The notes under the pieces are model-generated. The model was not told the origin of the DNA. It was given only the letters and a program-made list of their open reading frames with translations, and ran no database searches. The translations under genes and the position numbers were made by a program. A DNA stretch of 64,000 nucleotides from Flavobacterium anhuiense (GTDB taxonomy: Bacteria > Bacteroidota > Bacteroidia > Flavobacteriales > Flavobacteriaceae), in the NCBI RefSeq assembly GCF_004151235.1, contig NZ_JUIV01000009.1, forward strand, positions 62,001 to 126,000, read 5' to 3'. Shown here in pieces: positions 55,550 through 63,741 of this stretch (position 1 is its first letter; each line of letters opens with the position of its first letter).

Positions 55550-58500
55550 TTAATTAATAACAACATTTGATAATGCTTGAAGTGAATTAATAGCAGCTCT
55601 AATAACTGCATTTTCAGGTGTATCAGGAAATTCGTCTTTTATTTGATTATACAATCTAAGATTTGCAATGGTTTTTGCTTTATTTTGGATAGCAGTCATA
55701 GTTCCGCTTCTAATTCCAACCGTATTGTTTACTAGATCATCTATTGAACTATTTATTATGCTAACTCTTGCTCTGCTTGTAGTGCTTATTTCGTATGAAT
55801 TAATATTTGTGTCAACTGGATTATTTACAGAAAGTGTAGCAATATTACCTCCAGCTTTTTCAGTATAATTATTTCCATTTTTTTCAAGTAATACAGCTTT
55901 ACAATCTAAAGTTCTTGGTACAAACTGTTCTGCTTCTCTAATTTCTTTAATTGTAGGATCTGCATCATTTGGCGTATTTAAATTTCCAATATAATTTTTT
56001 GGTTCGACAGAGTAAAAAACTATTGCTCCTGATTGAACAGCTGCTTTAACAAGTGACTCTACAGATCCTTCATGTGCACTGTTTCCTTCTCTTGACAATG
56101 GAGTCATGTTTTCCCATGTTCCAGGGCCATGTGTGTTATGATTTAATAAATGACCTCTAATGTAATAACTACTTCCTCCATTTTTGCGTTTGGCAAGTTT
56201 GTCAAATAAAGCATGACTTCTTTGTGTAGGTTCTGAGCCTGCAGGACCTTTTTTTGTAAGTATTGATGCAGTCATTTTCTTACCAACGATATCGCCACCT
56301 TTGCTTTCTTGTTGTTGATCAATTACGGATTCGGGTAAGTCAGCATCTGACACGCCAAAAAGAGATTTTGCATGGTTACTTAGTTGGTTTAATAAGGCTT
56401 CAAGTTCTCGTTTTTTTCTTTCGCTATTTGCATTTTCTTCCGCAGGAGTTGGTGCAGCAACAGATTCTCTCTTTTTAGCATCAATTTGCCCAGCAATAAT
56501 TAAGGCTTGAGCTTTAGAATTTGTTTTCACAGGATCATTACCAACATCAACTGAAGTTATAAATGTTGTAAATGCTGTTGGATTACTAGCTATAGTTAAA
56601 ACAGGAGCATTTTCATCTCCAGTAAAATATAAAGTATGATTTTCGCCATTATCAGCAACAAATTCTTTTCTTATTCCGAGCCATCCCAAAATAGCATCCC
56701 TTACACTTGCACCCATTGCCATAGCTCTGTCTAACAATGCCATTCCTGTATCTACAGCTCTGTTTACCAACCAAGTCAACGCCTCATCAACCATTTGACG
56801 AACAGCAATAAGCATTTCGCCAACTCTTGCTCCAATGCCAGTTAAACCGACTTGATTGGCCAAGAAACCTATCACAACAGGCATTGCTTGTCCCATGGTT
56901 CTTTCTAGATAATCTGCGGCTGTAGCAACATTTCCTCGAGCTAAATCGGCTACACCATTAACAAACGAATTGACCACTTCGAGCATTTCGCGCAAGTATT
57001 TTATAAAACTTTGAATTGCATTAAAGAATGCCATAGCACCGTTTATGACGGCCATGATTCCCGTTGGGTCAAGCATGCTTAAAAGTCTGGCTGTAATTCT
57101 ATTGACAATACGTTCCATGACAAAGTTTTTCACGGCATCGAGAACGGTATTCCATAAATTGCTCAGCTGTTCTTGTATTTTGTCCCAAATGGCCGCCATA
57201 CCGCGTTCTTGAACATCTTTAATAAATGTCCAAATGCCTTCAAGCGTATTAATCATACTGCGGATTCTAGCTACTCTTGCAGGACCAATGCGAGGATGCG
57301 CGGCTAGTTTTTCCCAGATTCTTTCCATCGAGATATTCAGCACTTCCATAATCCAGGTAATAACACCGCGTAAAGAGAAATCAGTTAGAACTGGAATATT
57401 AGCATCTTTCAACTCGCTCATCAGCCAGCCAGTGACACCATTGATTAGATGTGTGACGATATTGTCAAAGAATTGTACAAATCCTTGTTTAAGTGCTCGC
57501 AGTATATTTTTTAAGAAACCAATTGGATCTTTTTTGATGTCATCAATCGCTTCTAAAGCTCTTGTAATAATATTTCCGATAAGGTCAAATGGGAAATTCA
57601 TAATTTCGAGAATGGCCATAATAACGATTCTAACAATTTCTGCCACAAAAGCAATTAATCGGCCTATAGGTTCTCCAAATTTCTCAATGATTCTCATGAA
57701 AGCATCTATCGGATGAATGAGATCATCGATAGTCATAGAATCCCAAATATCAGTAAAGAGCTGTATGATAGATTGTGGCGTCATGTTGAGCGTCTCTACT
57801 GCGGCTTCAATTTCGCCTGCAATTCTGGCTATTGCACCAGATTCCACCATTTGCGCATATTGTTCTTCTCCGCCATCCATAAGGCTCATAAAACCTCGTA
57901 TCATATTTGGAACTGTGCGAGGTACGACTTCTTGTGTAAAAGGATCTTTTCCGATAATTACTTTAACAAGCGAATAACCTCTTACGGTAGCGGCTTGAGA
58001 AGACAGCCATGTTAATAGTGAATCTTTGACAAGTTCTAATACTTTTAATGCCACACCTGAAGCGAAATCCCAAACTCTTTGTAAAAAATCTCCAGCTTGA
58101 TTGGCAAGTGCAGAAAGATTATCTGCAATATTGACCAAATTGGATGGCTGAATGGCATCCCAAGCTGCGGTAATAAGTCCGCGAAGTTCGCCAAGTAAAG
58201 AGTTGAAAGTTCCAACCTGAGTATCAAGCCAATCGGCAGTTTTTTGCAGTGTGCCTTTTTCGCGCATCTGCTCCAGTTCAGTTTGCTTGTCTTTCAGGAT
58301 TAAGAAATCTTCTAATATTTCCACCGTTGTGGCATTTACAGCCTCATCTCGTAAAGGATCGTATTTGATTATTTTTTTGATTAATGACCAAGCTTTGTTT
58401 TCTGCCAATAAAGGTTCAGCAACATTAATCAAAGCTTCTTTTATCCAAGTAATTACTTGATCAACTGTTGCACTAACGAAAGAAGTTATTCTATTAACGA

Positions 58501-59818
58501 CTTCATTGAATTTTTCTGTAACTAAATCAATTATGCCAGTAAAAGGAAATGAGACTTCGTTCCAAACTTCTTCAACCAAATCAAGAATACTGTCAACTGT
58601 TAGTCCCAGTTCTCCTAATTTTCCTTCTACCCAGTCAAAAACCTGCTGTAAAATTCCATATTCCTGAAGCTTATCGAATATGGCTGTTCCAAACGGAATA
58701 AGTCCCATTAAGCCTTCAACAAGATTAATTGGAGTTCGTTCTACATCAATTTGACGTAACGGGTCATAACCGATTATAACGGTAAATAGGGTGTAACCCG
58801 GAACGTGTCGTGCACCATCGATTATCCAGTCGGGAACTAAATCGAGGAATGAACCTTGAACCATTTCAGGAGCAGGGGAGATAGGCTCTGGTTTTTTTCT
58901 AATTGCCGCTCCCTGCTGTACAGTATGTGTTAATTCGTGGGCGAGTAAATGTTTGCCTTCTTTCGAATTCGGATTGTATTTTCCTTCATTAAAATAAATA
59001 TTGTTTCCCGTAGCAAAAGCCTGAGCACCTAATTGCTTATTCATTTGAACAGCATTGGAGTCATTATGTATGCGGACATTGCTGAAATCGGCTCCAATGC
59101 CAGATTCCATCTCGGTTTTTATTTTTCCAGATAGAGGAGAACCACCGCCTTTACTGCTGTTTAGTTTGGACTCGATATTAGAATCATCGCTAGGACTGGC
59201 ATCGCTAGCCGCACTTTTTTGAAGTTGTTTTTCTTCGTCTGAGTTTTGTTTCTCTTCTTCTTTTTTCTGCTGTACATTTTCTTCTTCTCCTTTATTTTGA
59301 ATTAAAGGTTTGATTGCTGGAGTACCTTTTGAGACCGTTTCAGGTTTTTTGACTTCTTTTTTATTCTGAACCGTTTCTTCTTTTTTCTGGACTTTATCTT
59401 CAAGCTTGCGCTGAATTAATGATTTTGATCCAGAAAAAGCGGGATTGGCTTCCCGTTTTTCGGTTATTCTAGAATCGAGTTTGTTTTGGATTAAATCCGT
59501 TTTGAGTTGTACAACAGGTGTTATAGTTTGCGCAGCTGTTTTTTGCTGCACTTCTTTATTTTTCTCTTCTTGTTTTTGAACATTGCGTGCCAGTTTCTTT
59601 TGCACTACTGGTGACGGTGAAAAGAAAGAGTCTGCTTTTGGCGTTTGTTTATTGGCCACCACGTGGTCTGCGACTCTATCGGCTTCGACTTCAAATTTAT
59701 CGTTAGATTTTCCTATATTCAATTTTGCCTGAACACCAAAAAAAGATTCCTTCCCCTTGTCATGATGCGACGCGGAGTGCGGAGAATTTGATTTTGATAT
59801 TTGCTTTAATGCTGGCAT
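55550..59818 (-). CDS. Giant DUF4157 eCIS protein with C-terminal nuclease-like domain
   Basis: A 1422-residue protein. Residues about 26-55 hold the eCIS-type leader motif (KFEVEADRVADHVV) and residues 60-215 a low-complexity QKK-rich linker. Residues 228-303 are the DUF4157 domain, with HELTH at 294-298, a zincin-like metal motif. Three related helical repeat units start near 340, 476 and 614 (each with a YDPL/KDPF motif). Residues about 1195-1250 contain YIRGHLLNHNTHGPGTWENMTPLSREGNSAHE, which is like a DNA/RNA non-specific or HNH-type nuclease core. Such proteins are the usual eCIS cargo class. It is followed by the candidate immunity gene. Confidence 0.86.
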   Translation of the reverse strand: MPALKQISKSNSPHSASHHDKGKESFFGVQAKLNIGKSNDKFEVEADRVADHVVANKQTPKADSFFSPSPVVQKKLARNVQKQEEKNKEVQQKTAAQTITPVVQLKTDLIQNKLDSRITEKREANPAFSGSKSLIQRKLEDKVQKKEETVQNKKEVKKPETVSKGTPAIKPLIQNKGEEENVQQKKEEEKQNSDEEKQLQKSAASDASPSDDSNIESKLNSSKGGGSPLSGKIKTEMESGIGADFSNVRIHNDSNAVQMNKQLGAQAFATGNNIYFNEGKYNPNSKEGKHLLAHELTHTVQQGAAIRKKPEPISPAPEMVQGSFLDLVPDWIIDGARHVPGYTLFTVIIGYDPLRQIDVERTPINLVEGLMGLIPFGTAIFDKLQEYGILQQVFDWVEGKLGELGLTVDSILDLVEEVWNEVSFPFTGIIDLVTEKFNEVVNRITSFVSATVDQVITWIKEALINVAEPLLAENKAWSLIKKIIKYDPLRDEAVNATTVEILEDFLILKDKQTELEQMREKGTLQKTADWLDTQVGTFNSLLGELRGLITAAWDAIQPSNLVNIADNLSALANQAGDFLQRVWDFASGVALKVLELVKDSLLTWLSSQAATVRGYSLVKVIIGKDPFTQEVVPRTVPNMIRGFMSLMDGGEEQYAQMVESGAIARIAGEIEAAVETLNMTPQSIIQLFTDIWDSMTIDDLIHPIDAFMRIIEKFGEPIGRLIAFVAEIVRIVIMAILEIMNFPFDLIGNIITRALEAIDDIKKDPIGFLKNILRALKQGFVQFFDNIVTHLINGVTGWLMSELKDANIPVLTDFSLRGVITWIMEVLNISMERIWEKLAAHPRIGPARVARIRSMINTLEGIWTFIKDVQERGMAAIWDKIQEQLSNLWNTVLDAVKNFVMERIVNRITARLLSMLDPTGIMAVINGAMAFFNAIQSFIKYLREMLEVVNSFVNGVADLARGNVATAADYLERTMGQAMPVVIGFLANQVGLTGIGARVGEMLIAVRQMVDEALTWLVNRAVDTGMALLDRAMAMGASVRDAILGWLGIRKEFVADNGENHTLYFTGDENAPVLTIASNPTAFTTFITSVDVGNDPVKTNSKAQALIIAGQIDAKKRESVAAPTPAEENANSERKKRELEALLNQLSNHAKSLFGVSDADLPESVIDQQQESKGGDIVGKKMTASILTKKGPAGSEPTQRSHALFDKLAKRKNGGSSYYIRGHLLNHNTHGPGTWENMTPLSREGNSAHEGSVESLVKAAVQSGAIVFYSVEPKNYIGNLNTPNDADPTIKEIREAEQFVPRTLDCKAVLLEKNGNNYTEKAGGNIATLSVNNPVDTNINSYEISTTSRARVSIINSSIDDLVNNTVGIRSGTMTAIQNKAKTIANLRLYNQIKDEFPDTPENAVIRAAINSLQALSNVVIN

Positions 59819-59820
59819 CT

Positions 59821-61416
59821 CTAATTGGTTACATTAAAACTTCCTTTTAAATTTGGACTGCCTCCAGGATTAATTACCTGAACCTCTACTTTGAAGAAGA
59901 TGCAATCTTTGGTTTTTACAGCAAATGATTGTGTTTCTGTTTTGCCAACATCATATCTTCTGCCAGTTTTATGTATTGTTCCTCCTTGTATAGCAGTCAG
60001 TAGTATATTATAGTGTTTTGCATTATGTGGAGTAACCCAATTTGCAGTAGAGGTTATTTTTAAATCGCCTTTTGAACAAAAAGTTGAGGAAGACATAACG
60101 GAATTATTAATATTAAATTCGTTATTATTTTGCGGTAATTGAAATGCTTCTCCGCAACAATTATTATCACCGCCTTTTAGTCCGACCAACTTATTGTCTA
60201 ACGCACCTATAGTTTCTGGTCCCACAAGACCATCAATTTTATTCAAACCATTTTCTGTTTGGAAGCCGATTACTGCATTTCGTGTTTCGTTTCCAAAATC
60301 GCCGTCTGCTCCAAATTTTGGTAAACTCTGACCCGCTTTCATCAGACCTTGCTGCAATTCTGAAACATATTGCCCTTTTTGACCAGCAGAAATAAGCATC
60401 TGATTGTCATTGGCTTTTTCCAACGGAGGATTGCCTTTGAATTGTGGGTTTTCAGGTCTCTCTGCGCGTAAATCTTCTGAATGGTTTTCTATAGATGATT
60501 TTTGTATTGTTCCTGATTTTTGTTTGGCTCCGGTCTGCTGAATCGTATGTGTGAGTTCATGTGCTAACAGATGTTTACCTTCTTTAGAGTCTGGATTGTA
60601 TTTTCCTTTATTGAAATAGACATCGTTACCATGTGTGAAAGCCTGTGCGCCCAGTTCTTCGCTCATTTGAACGGCTCTGCTGTCTGTATGGATGTTTACG
60701 TTGCTAAAATCAGCTCCAAAACCCGATTCCATTTCACGCTTTGTGTTTTTATCCATAGCATTGCCTCCGCCTTTAGAGCTGTTAAGATTACTTTCGACGT
60801 TTTCGTCAACCGAGTTCGATTCCTTTAGTTTTGCTTGAACAGATTTGTCTTCTTTTTTCTGAGCCTTTTTGTCTTCGTTTTCACATTCGGCACATTTTTT
60901 CTGCACTTTTTTGTCTTCTTCTTTTTCGCCTTTTTTCTGTACTTTCTTGTCTTCTTCCTTATCCGATTTCTTTTGAACCTTTTTGTCTTCTTCTTTTTCT
61001 CCCTTTTTTTGTACTTTTTTATCTTCTTCCTTATCGGATTTCTTTTGGACTTTTTTGTCTTCTTCTTTTTCTCCTTTTTTCTGTACTTTTTTATCTTCTT
61101 CCTTATCGGATTTCTTTTGCACTTTCTTCTCTTCTTCTTTTTCTCCTTTTTTTTGCAGAGGCTGTTCTTGTGCCAAGTCCTTTTTTTGAACAGTTGAAAT
61201 GGTTTCTGCAATAGGCTTTTGCTGTACAGCTTCTTCGCTTCTGGATTGAAGTAAACCTCCAGTTTTGCGTTTGTTGACTACTTTATCGGCTACATTGTCG
61301 GCTTCTACTTCATATTTGTCTCCTACAGCGCCCGTGGTTAGTTTCTTTTGAACTTTTGGTCCAAAAAAAGTAGAAGGGGAGTGATGGGCTATTTTTTTTT
61401 GTTCAAACTCTCTCAT
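59821..61416 (-). CDS. DUF4157 and peptidoglycan-binding protein with Lys/Glu tandem repeats
   Basis: A 531-residue eCIS-associated protein. The leader motif KYEVEADNVADKVV (34-47) matches that of its 1422-residue neighbour. Residues 89-172 are seven 12-residue units of the form KK[GS][ED]KEE[ED]KKVQ, alternating two versions, followed by CAECE (a likely zinc or redox cluster seen in other DUF4157 proteins). DUF4157 spans about 218-294 with HELTH at 286-290. A PG_binding_1 domain spans about 344-412 and a beta-rich C-terminal tail follows. There is no signal peptide. It lies 2 bp upstream of the giant protein and 39 bp downstream of the glycosyltransferase-like pair. Confidence 0.88.
   Translation of the reverse strand: MREFEQKKIAHHSPSTFFGPKVQKKLTTGAVGDKYEVEADNVADKVVNKRKTGGLLQSRSEEAVQQKPIAETISTVQKKDLAQEQPLQKKGEKEEEKKVQKKSDKEEDKKVQKKGEKEEDKKVQKKSDKEEDKKVQKKGEKEEDKKVQKKSDKEEDKKVQKKGEKEEDKKVQKKCAECENEDKKAQKKEDKSVQAKLKESNSVDENVESNLNSSKGGGNAMDKNTKREMESGFGADFSNVNIHTDSRAVQMSEELGAQAFTHGNDVYFNKGKYNPDSKEGKHLLAHELTHTIQQTGAKQKSGTIQKSSIENHSEDLRAERPENPQFKGNPPLEKANDNQMLISAGQKGQYVSELQQGLMKAGQSLPKFGADGDFGNETRNAVIGFQTENGLNKIDGLVGPETIGALDNKLVGLKGGDNNCCGEAFQLPQNNNEFNINNSVMSSSTFCSKGDLKITSTANWVTPHNAKHYNILLTAIQGGTIHKTGRRYDVGKTETQSFAVKTKDCIFFKVEVQVINPGGSPNLKGSFNVTN
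60901..61152 (-). repeat. In-frame 72-bp/36-bp tandem repeat inside the DUF4157 gene
   Basis: Seven 36-bp units (3.5 copies of a 72-bp period) encode KKGEKEEDKKVQ alternating with KKSDKEEDKKVQ. Repeat number changes in multiples of 36 bp would keep the frame, so length variation of this linker is possible. The opposite-strand ORFs over this stretch are artefacts of its composition. Confidence 0.85.
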
Positions 61417-61455
61417 GATTATTATTTTATCATTTTGAAATACTAATTTGTTTCT

Positions 61456-62316
61456 CTAAACAAACTGCAGATTATTTGCGATAACACCTTCTTTCTCTAA
61501 TGCATTTTTTATTTGCTTATACCAATACGGAAATATTTTAGAGAGTCGAAGTTCAATTTCATCAACAACATATTTGTCATATTTTTTCATTCCAAAAAAA
61601 TGAGAATACCCAATACTATCGGCATGTTTTCCTTGTTCGGTTATATTGTCACCTTTCAAAAGCATTGTCGGATTATTGTTTTTATAATTTAATAGCGATG
61701 CAAGCGTATATTGTTCGATTAAAATGCAGGTTTCATAACCTTCTTGTTTTAATGAATTAAAGCCTTCTTGGTTTTCGATATATATTTTCTCCAAGTCGTA
61801 ATAGCTTTTTATAAATTCATCACGGAGCTTGAGATCGTTAAAACCAAATATGCCGCAGTTATAAGAATAGCCCAAGTTGGTGTGCCAGTAAGGAAGATTT
61901 TTAGTGTATCTATTAAAAAACTCTACCTGCTTCTTATAGTGGACTTCATAAGTATCTTCTTTGCGTTCTACTATGACATCATCAAAACTAAAATCTATCT
62001 TTTTCTTAATAAAGATGTCGGTGTCTATGTGAATAAACGGTTTTGTTTGCAGTTCCATAGCGTTGATTTTCGATTTCATCCAAAGTTCAATTCTATTGTC
62101 GTTTTGCATTTTGGTAACAGCACAAGGAAGCATATACAGGAATTTATAGCCTATTTCGTCTACATAAAGCTCAATTTCATCATACCACAATTGGCTATAT
62201 AGTATACTTAGAGCAGTCATGTAGATCGTTTCCTTCAATTTGTCTCCCATATTCCATCTGTTGTTTGTTATAGGAAGCACATCAAGGCTGTAAATCATCT
62301 TGTGTTGTTGTTTCAT
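61456..62316 (-). CDS. Glycosyltransferase-like protein (paralogue 1)
   Basis: A 286-residue cytoplasmic protein opening with MIYSLDVLPITNNRWNMGDKLKETIY. It has a DxD-type motif in PFIHIDTDIFIKKKI (D98, D100), as in GT-A fold nucleotide-sugar enzymes. It is roughly 60% identical by eye to the next gene, 11 bp upstream (62328-63155), so the pair is a tandem duplication. I recall similar proteins annotated as DUF6734, but cannot confirm this. Found between the NTase-fold gene and the DUF4157 genes of an eCIS locus, it could be a cargo effector that glycosylates a host target, or a modifier of the particle. Confidence 0.68.
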   Translation of the reverse strand: MKQQHKMIYSLDVLPITNNRWNMGDKLKETIYMTALSILYSQLWYDEIELYVDEIGYKFLYMLPCAVTKMQNDNRIELWMKSKINAMELQTKPFIHIDTDIFIKKKIDFSFDDVIVERKEDTYEVHYKKQVEFFNRYTKNLPYWHTNLGYSYNCGIFGFNDLKLRDEFIKSYYDLEKIYIENQEGFNSLKQEGYETCILIEQYTLASLLNYKNNNPTMLLKGDNITEQGKHADSIGYSHFFGMKKYDKYVVDEIELRLSKIFPYWYKQIKNALEKEGVIANNLQFV

Positions 62317-62327
62317 ACCGTTTTATT

Positions 62328-63155
62328 TTAAGCTATGCCTTCTTTCTCTAAAGCATTTTTTACTTCTTTGTACCAATACGGAAACAGCTTAGAAAGCCTA
62401 TTTTCTATTTCCTGAACAATGTCAATTCTGTATTTTTTTTGCCCTGCAATGTGCGTGTAACCAATTCTATCTGCCAGCTGGCTGTTTTCGAACAGGTTTT
62501 TTTTCCACAGCAATAAGGTTGGCTTTATATTTTTATGATGTAATAATGCGGCCAGATTATACTGCTCTAAAACAATGCAAGGTTCTATTCTTGTTATGCC
62601 CGGATTATTATTTTTTATAAAAATTTCTTCTAAAGCATAGTAGGCTTTTAAAAACTGATCTCGAAGTTCTAAGTCTCTAAAACCTAACACGCCACAATTG
62701 AAAGCATATCCTAAATCGGGTTTCCAATAATCTAGATCCTGAGTATATTTATTAAAAAAATCCAATCGATATTGATACATGCCGTACAGTTCGTAATCAT
62801 TTTGTTCAACAATTACTTTATCAAAATCAAAATTTATTTTTTTCTTTATAAAGGCGTCATTATCAAGGTGAATAAAAGGTTTCGTTTGTTTTTCCATAAC
62901 ATCAATCTTCGATTTCATCCAGATGACAGCGTCTTTATTGCTGCTAATTTTAGTCACTCTGCAAGGAAGCATATACAGAAACTTATAAGCCGTTTCATCA
63001 GCATAAAGTTCAATATCCTTATACCATAAGTGGCTGTATAGTATGCTTAGAGCAGTAGAATAAATAGTTTCTTTAAATTTATTGCCTTCATTCCATCTAT
63101 TGTTGCTGATAGGAAATGCATCTAAGCTGTAAATTATTCTAGGCTCTTCCTTCAT
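62328..63155 (-). CDS. Glycosyltransferase-like protein (paralogue 2)
   Basis: A 275-residue cytoplasmic protein closely related to the downstream paralogue: IIYSLDAFPISNNRWNEGNKFKETIYSTALSILYSHLWYKDIELYADE. The DxD-type motif is PFIHLDNDAFIKKKI (D98, D100). Its start overlaps the stop of the NTase-fold gene by 4 bp (ATGA), which suggests translational coupling. The lack of a signal peptide and the eCIS setting favour effector or accessory functions. The donor sugar and target are unknown. A shared ancestral function for both paralogues, with later divergence, is likely. Confidence 0.68.
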   Translation of the reverse strand: MKEEPRIIYSLDAFPISNNRWNEGNKFKETIYSTALSILYSHLWYKDIELYADETAYKFLYMLPCRVTKISSNKDAVIWMKSKIDVMEKQTKPFIHLDNDAFIKKKINFDFDKVIVEQNDYELYGMYQYRLDFFNKYTQDLDYWKPDLGYAFNCGVLGFRDLELRDQFLKAYYALEEIFIKNNNPGITRIEPCIVLEQYNLAALLHHKNIKPTLLLWKKNLFENSQLADRIGYTHIAGQKKYRIDIVQEIENRLSKLFPYWYKEVKNALEKEGIA

Positions 63156-63730
63156 AAAATATTTTTTTTAATGGTATGAATTAAGTTTTTCTCTTCCAGA
63201 AAAGTTACATTGTTGTACAAAGAAGCTTTACGGCTGTGCTTGTACAATCGTCTCCATTGATAATCTACACCTTTAACTGCTGAAGTGTTGAGATGTATCT
63301 CAGTATTATGATTTTTTTTACTTTCTTCAAATGAGGTATGCCAGACCATTTTGCCTAACAAAGGCGATTGCATATAAGTTGAATTCAAAAAATCCCTTTG
63401 AAAGCTGTCTATATTAATTGAATTTTCCCCAATTCTGAAAATATGTACCAACGCTTCGCCATTTTTTGTTTTATAATATTTTGAGAGGTATCTTTTTGTC
63501 TCCAATTTGTTCATCATGGGCTGTAAATCCAGTTCCTTTTCAAAAATCAGATCGATATCATTAATGGTAATGTCATAATATTCGCGAAGATTGAGATAGT
63601 CTGCAACACCTCCGCAAAAGACTACTTTAGAAAGATTTACATTATTGAATAAAAACTCTAAAGCCATTTGCTGAAGGCTGCGAATATTTTTCTTGTCGTA
63701 TTCTAAAAAAGAGGCGTTATCAATATTCAT
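63152..63730 (-). CDS. Nucleotidyltransferase-fold protein
   Basis: A 192-residue protein with a nucleotidyltransferase-fold signature: VVFCGGVADYLNLREYYDITINDIDLIFEKE gives GG at 40-41 and D58-x-D60, similar to AbiEii-like and Minimal NTase proteins. The family adds nucleotides to proteins or small molecules and is common among toxins and antitoxins. Residues 100-192 form an unrecognised C-terminal part. It lies between the tape-measure gene and the glycosyltransferase-like pair, overlapping the latter by 4 bp, so it is part of the same operon. A third D or E needed for catalysis was not assigned. Confidence 0.68.
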   Translation of the reverse strand: MNIDNASFLEYDKKNIRSLQQMALEFLFNNVNLSKVVFCGGVADYLNLREYYDITINDIDLIFEKELDLQPMMNKLETKRYLSKYYKTKNGEALVHIFRIGENSINIDSFQRDFLNSTYMQSPLLGKMVWHTSFEESKKNHNTEIHLNTSAVKGVDYQWRRLYKHSRKASLYNNVTFLEEKNLIHTIKKNIL

Positions 63731-63741
63731 ATTTCTAATAT

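Noticed and set aside
60901..61152. CRISPR-like periodic repeat
   Set aside because: The units are contiguous with no spacers, in frame and protein-coding.
60831..61214. Several long plus-strand ORFs rich in Phe, Leu and Ser
   Set aside because: They are mirror readings of the Lys/Glu-rich tandem repeat in the minus-strand DUF4157 gene, with no homology-like features.
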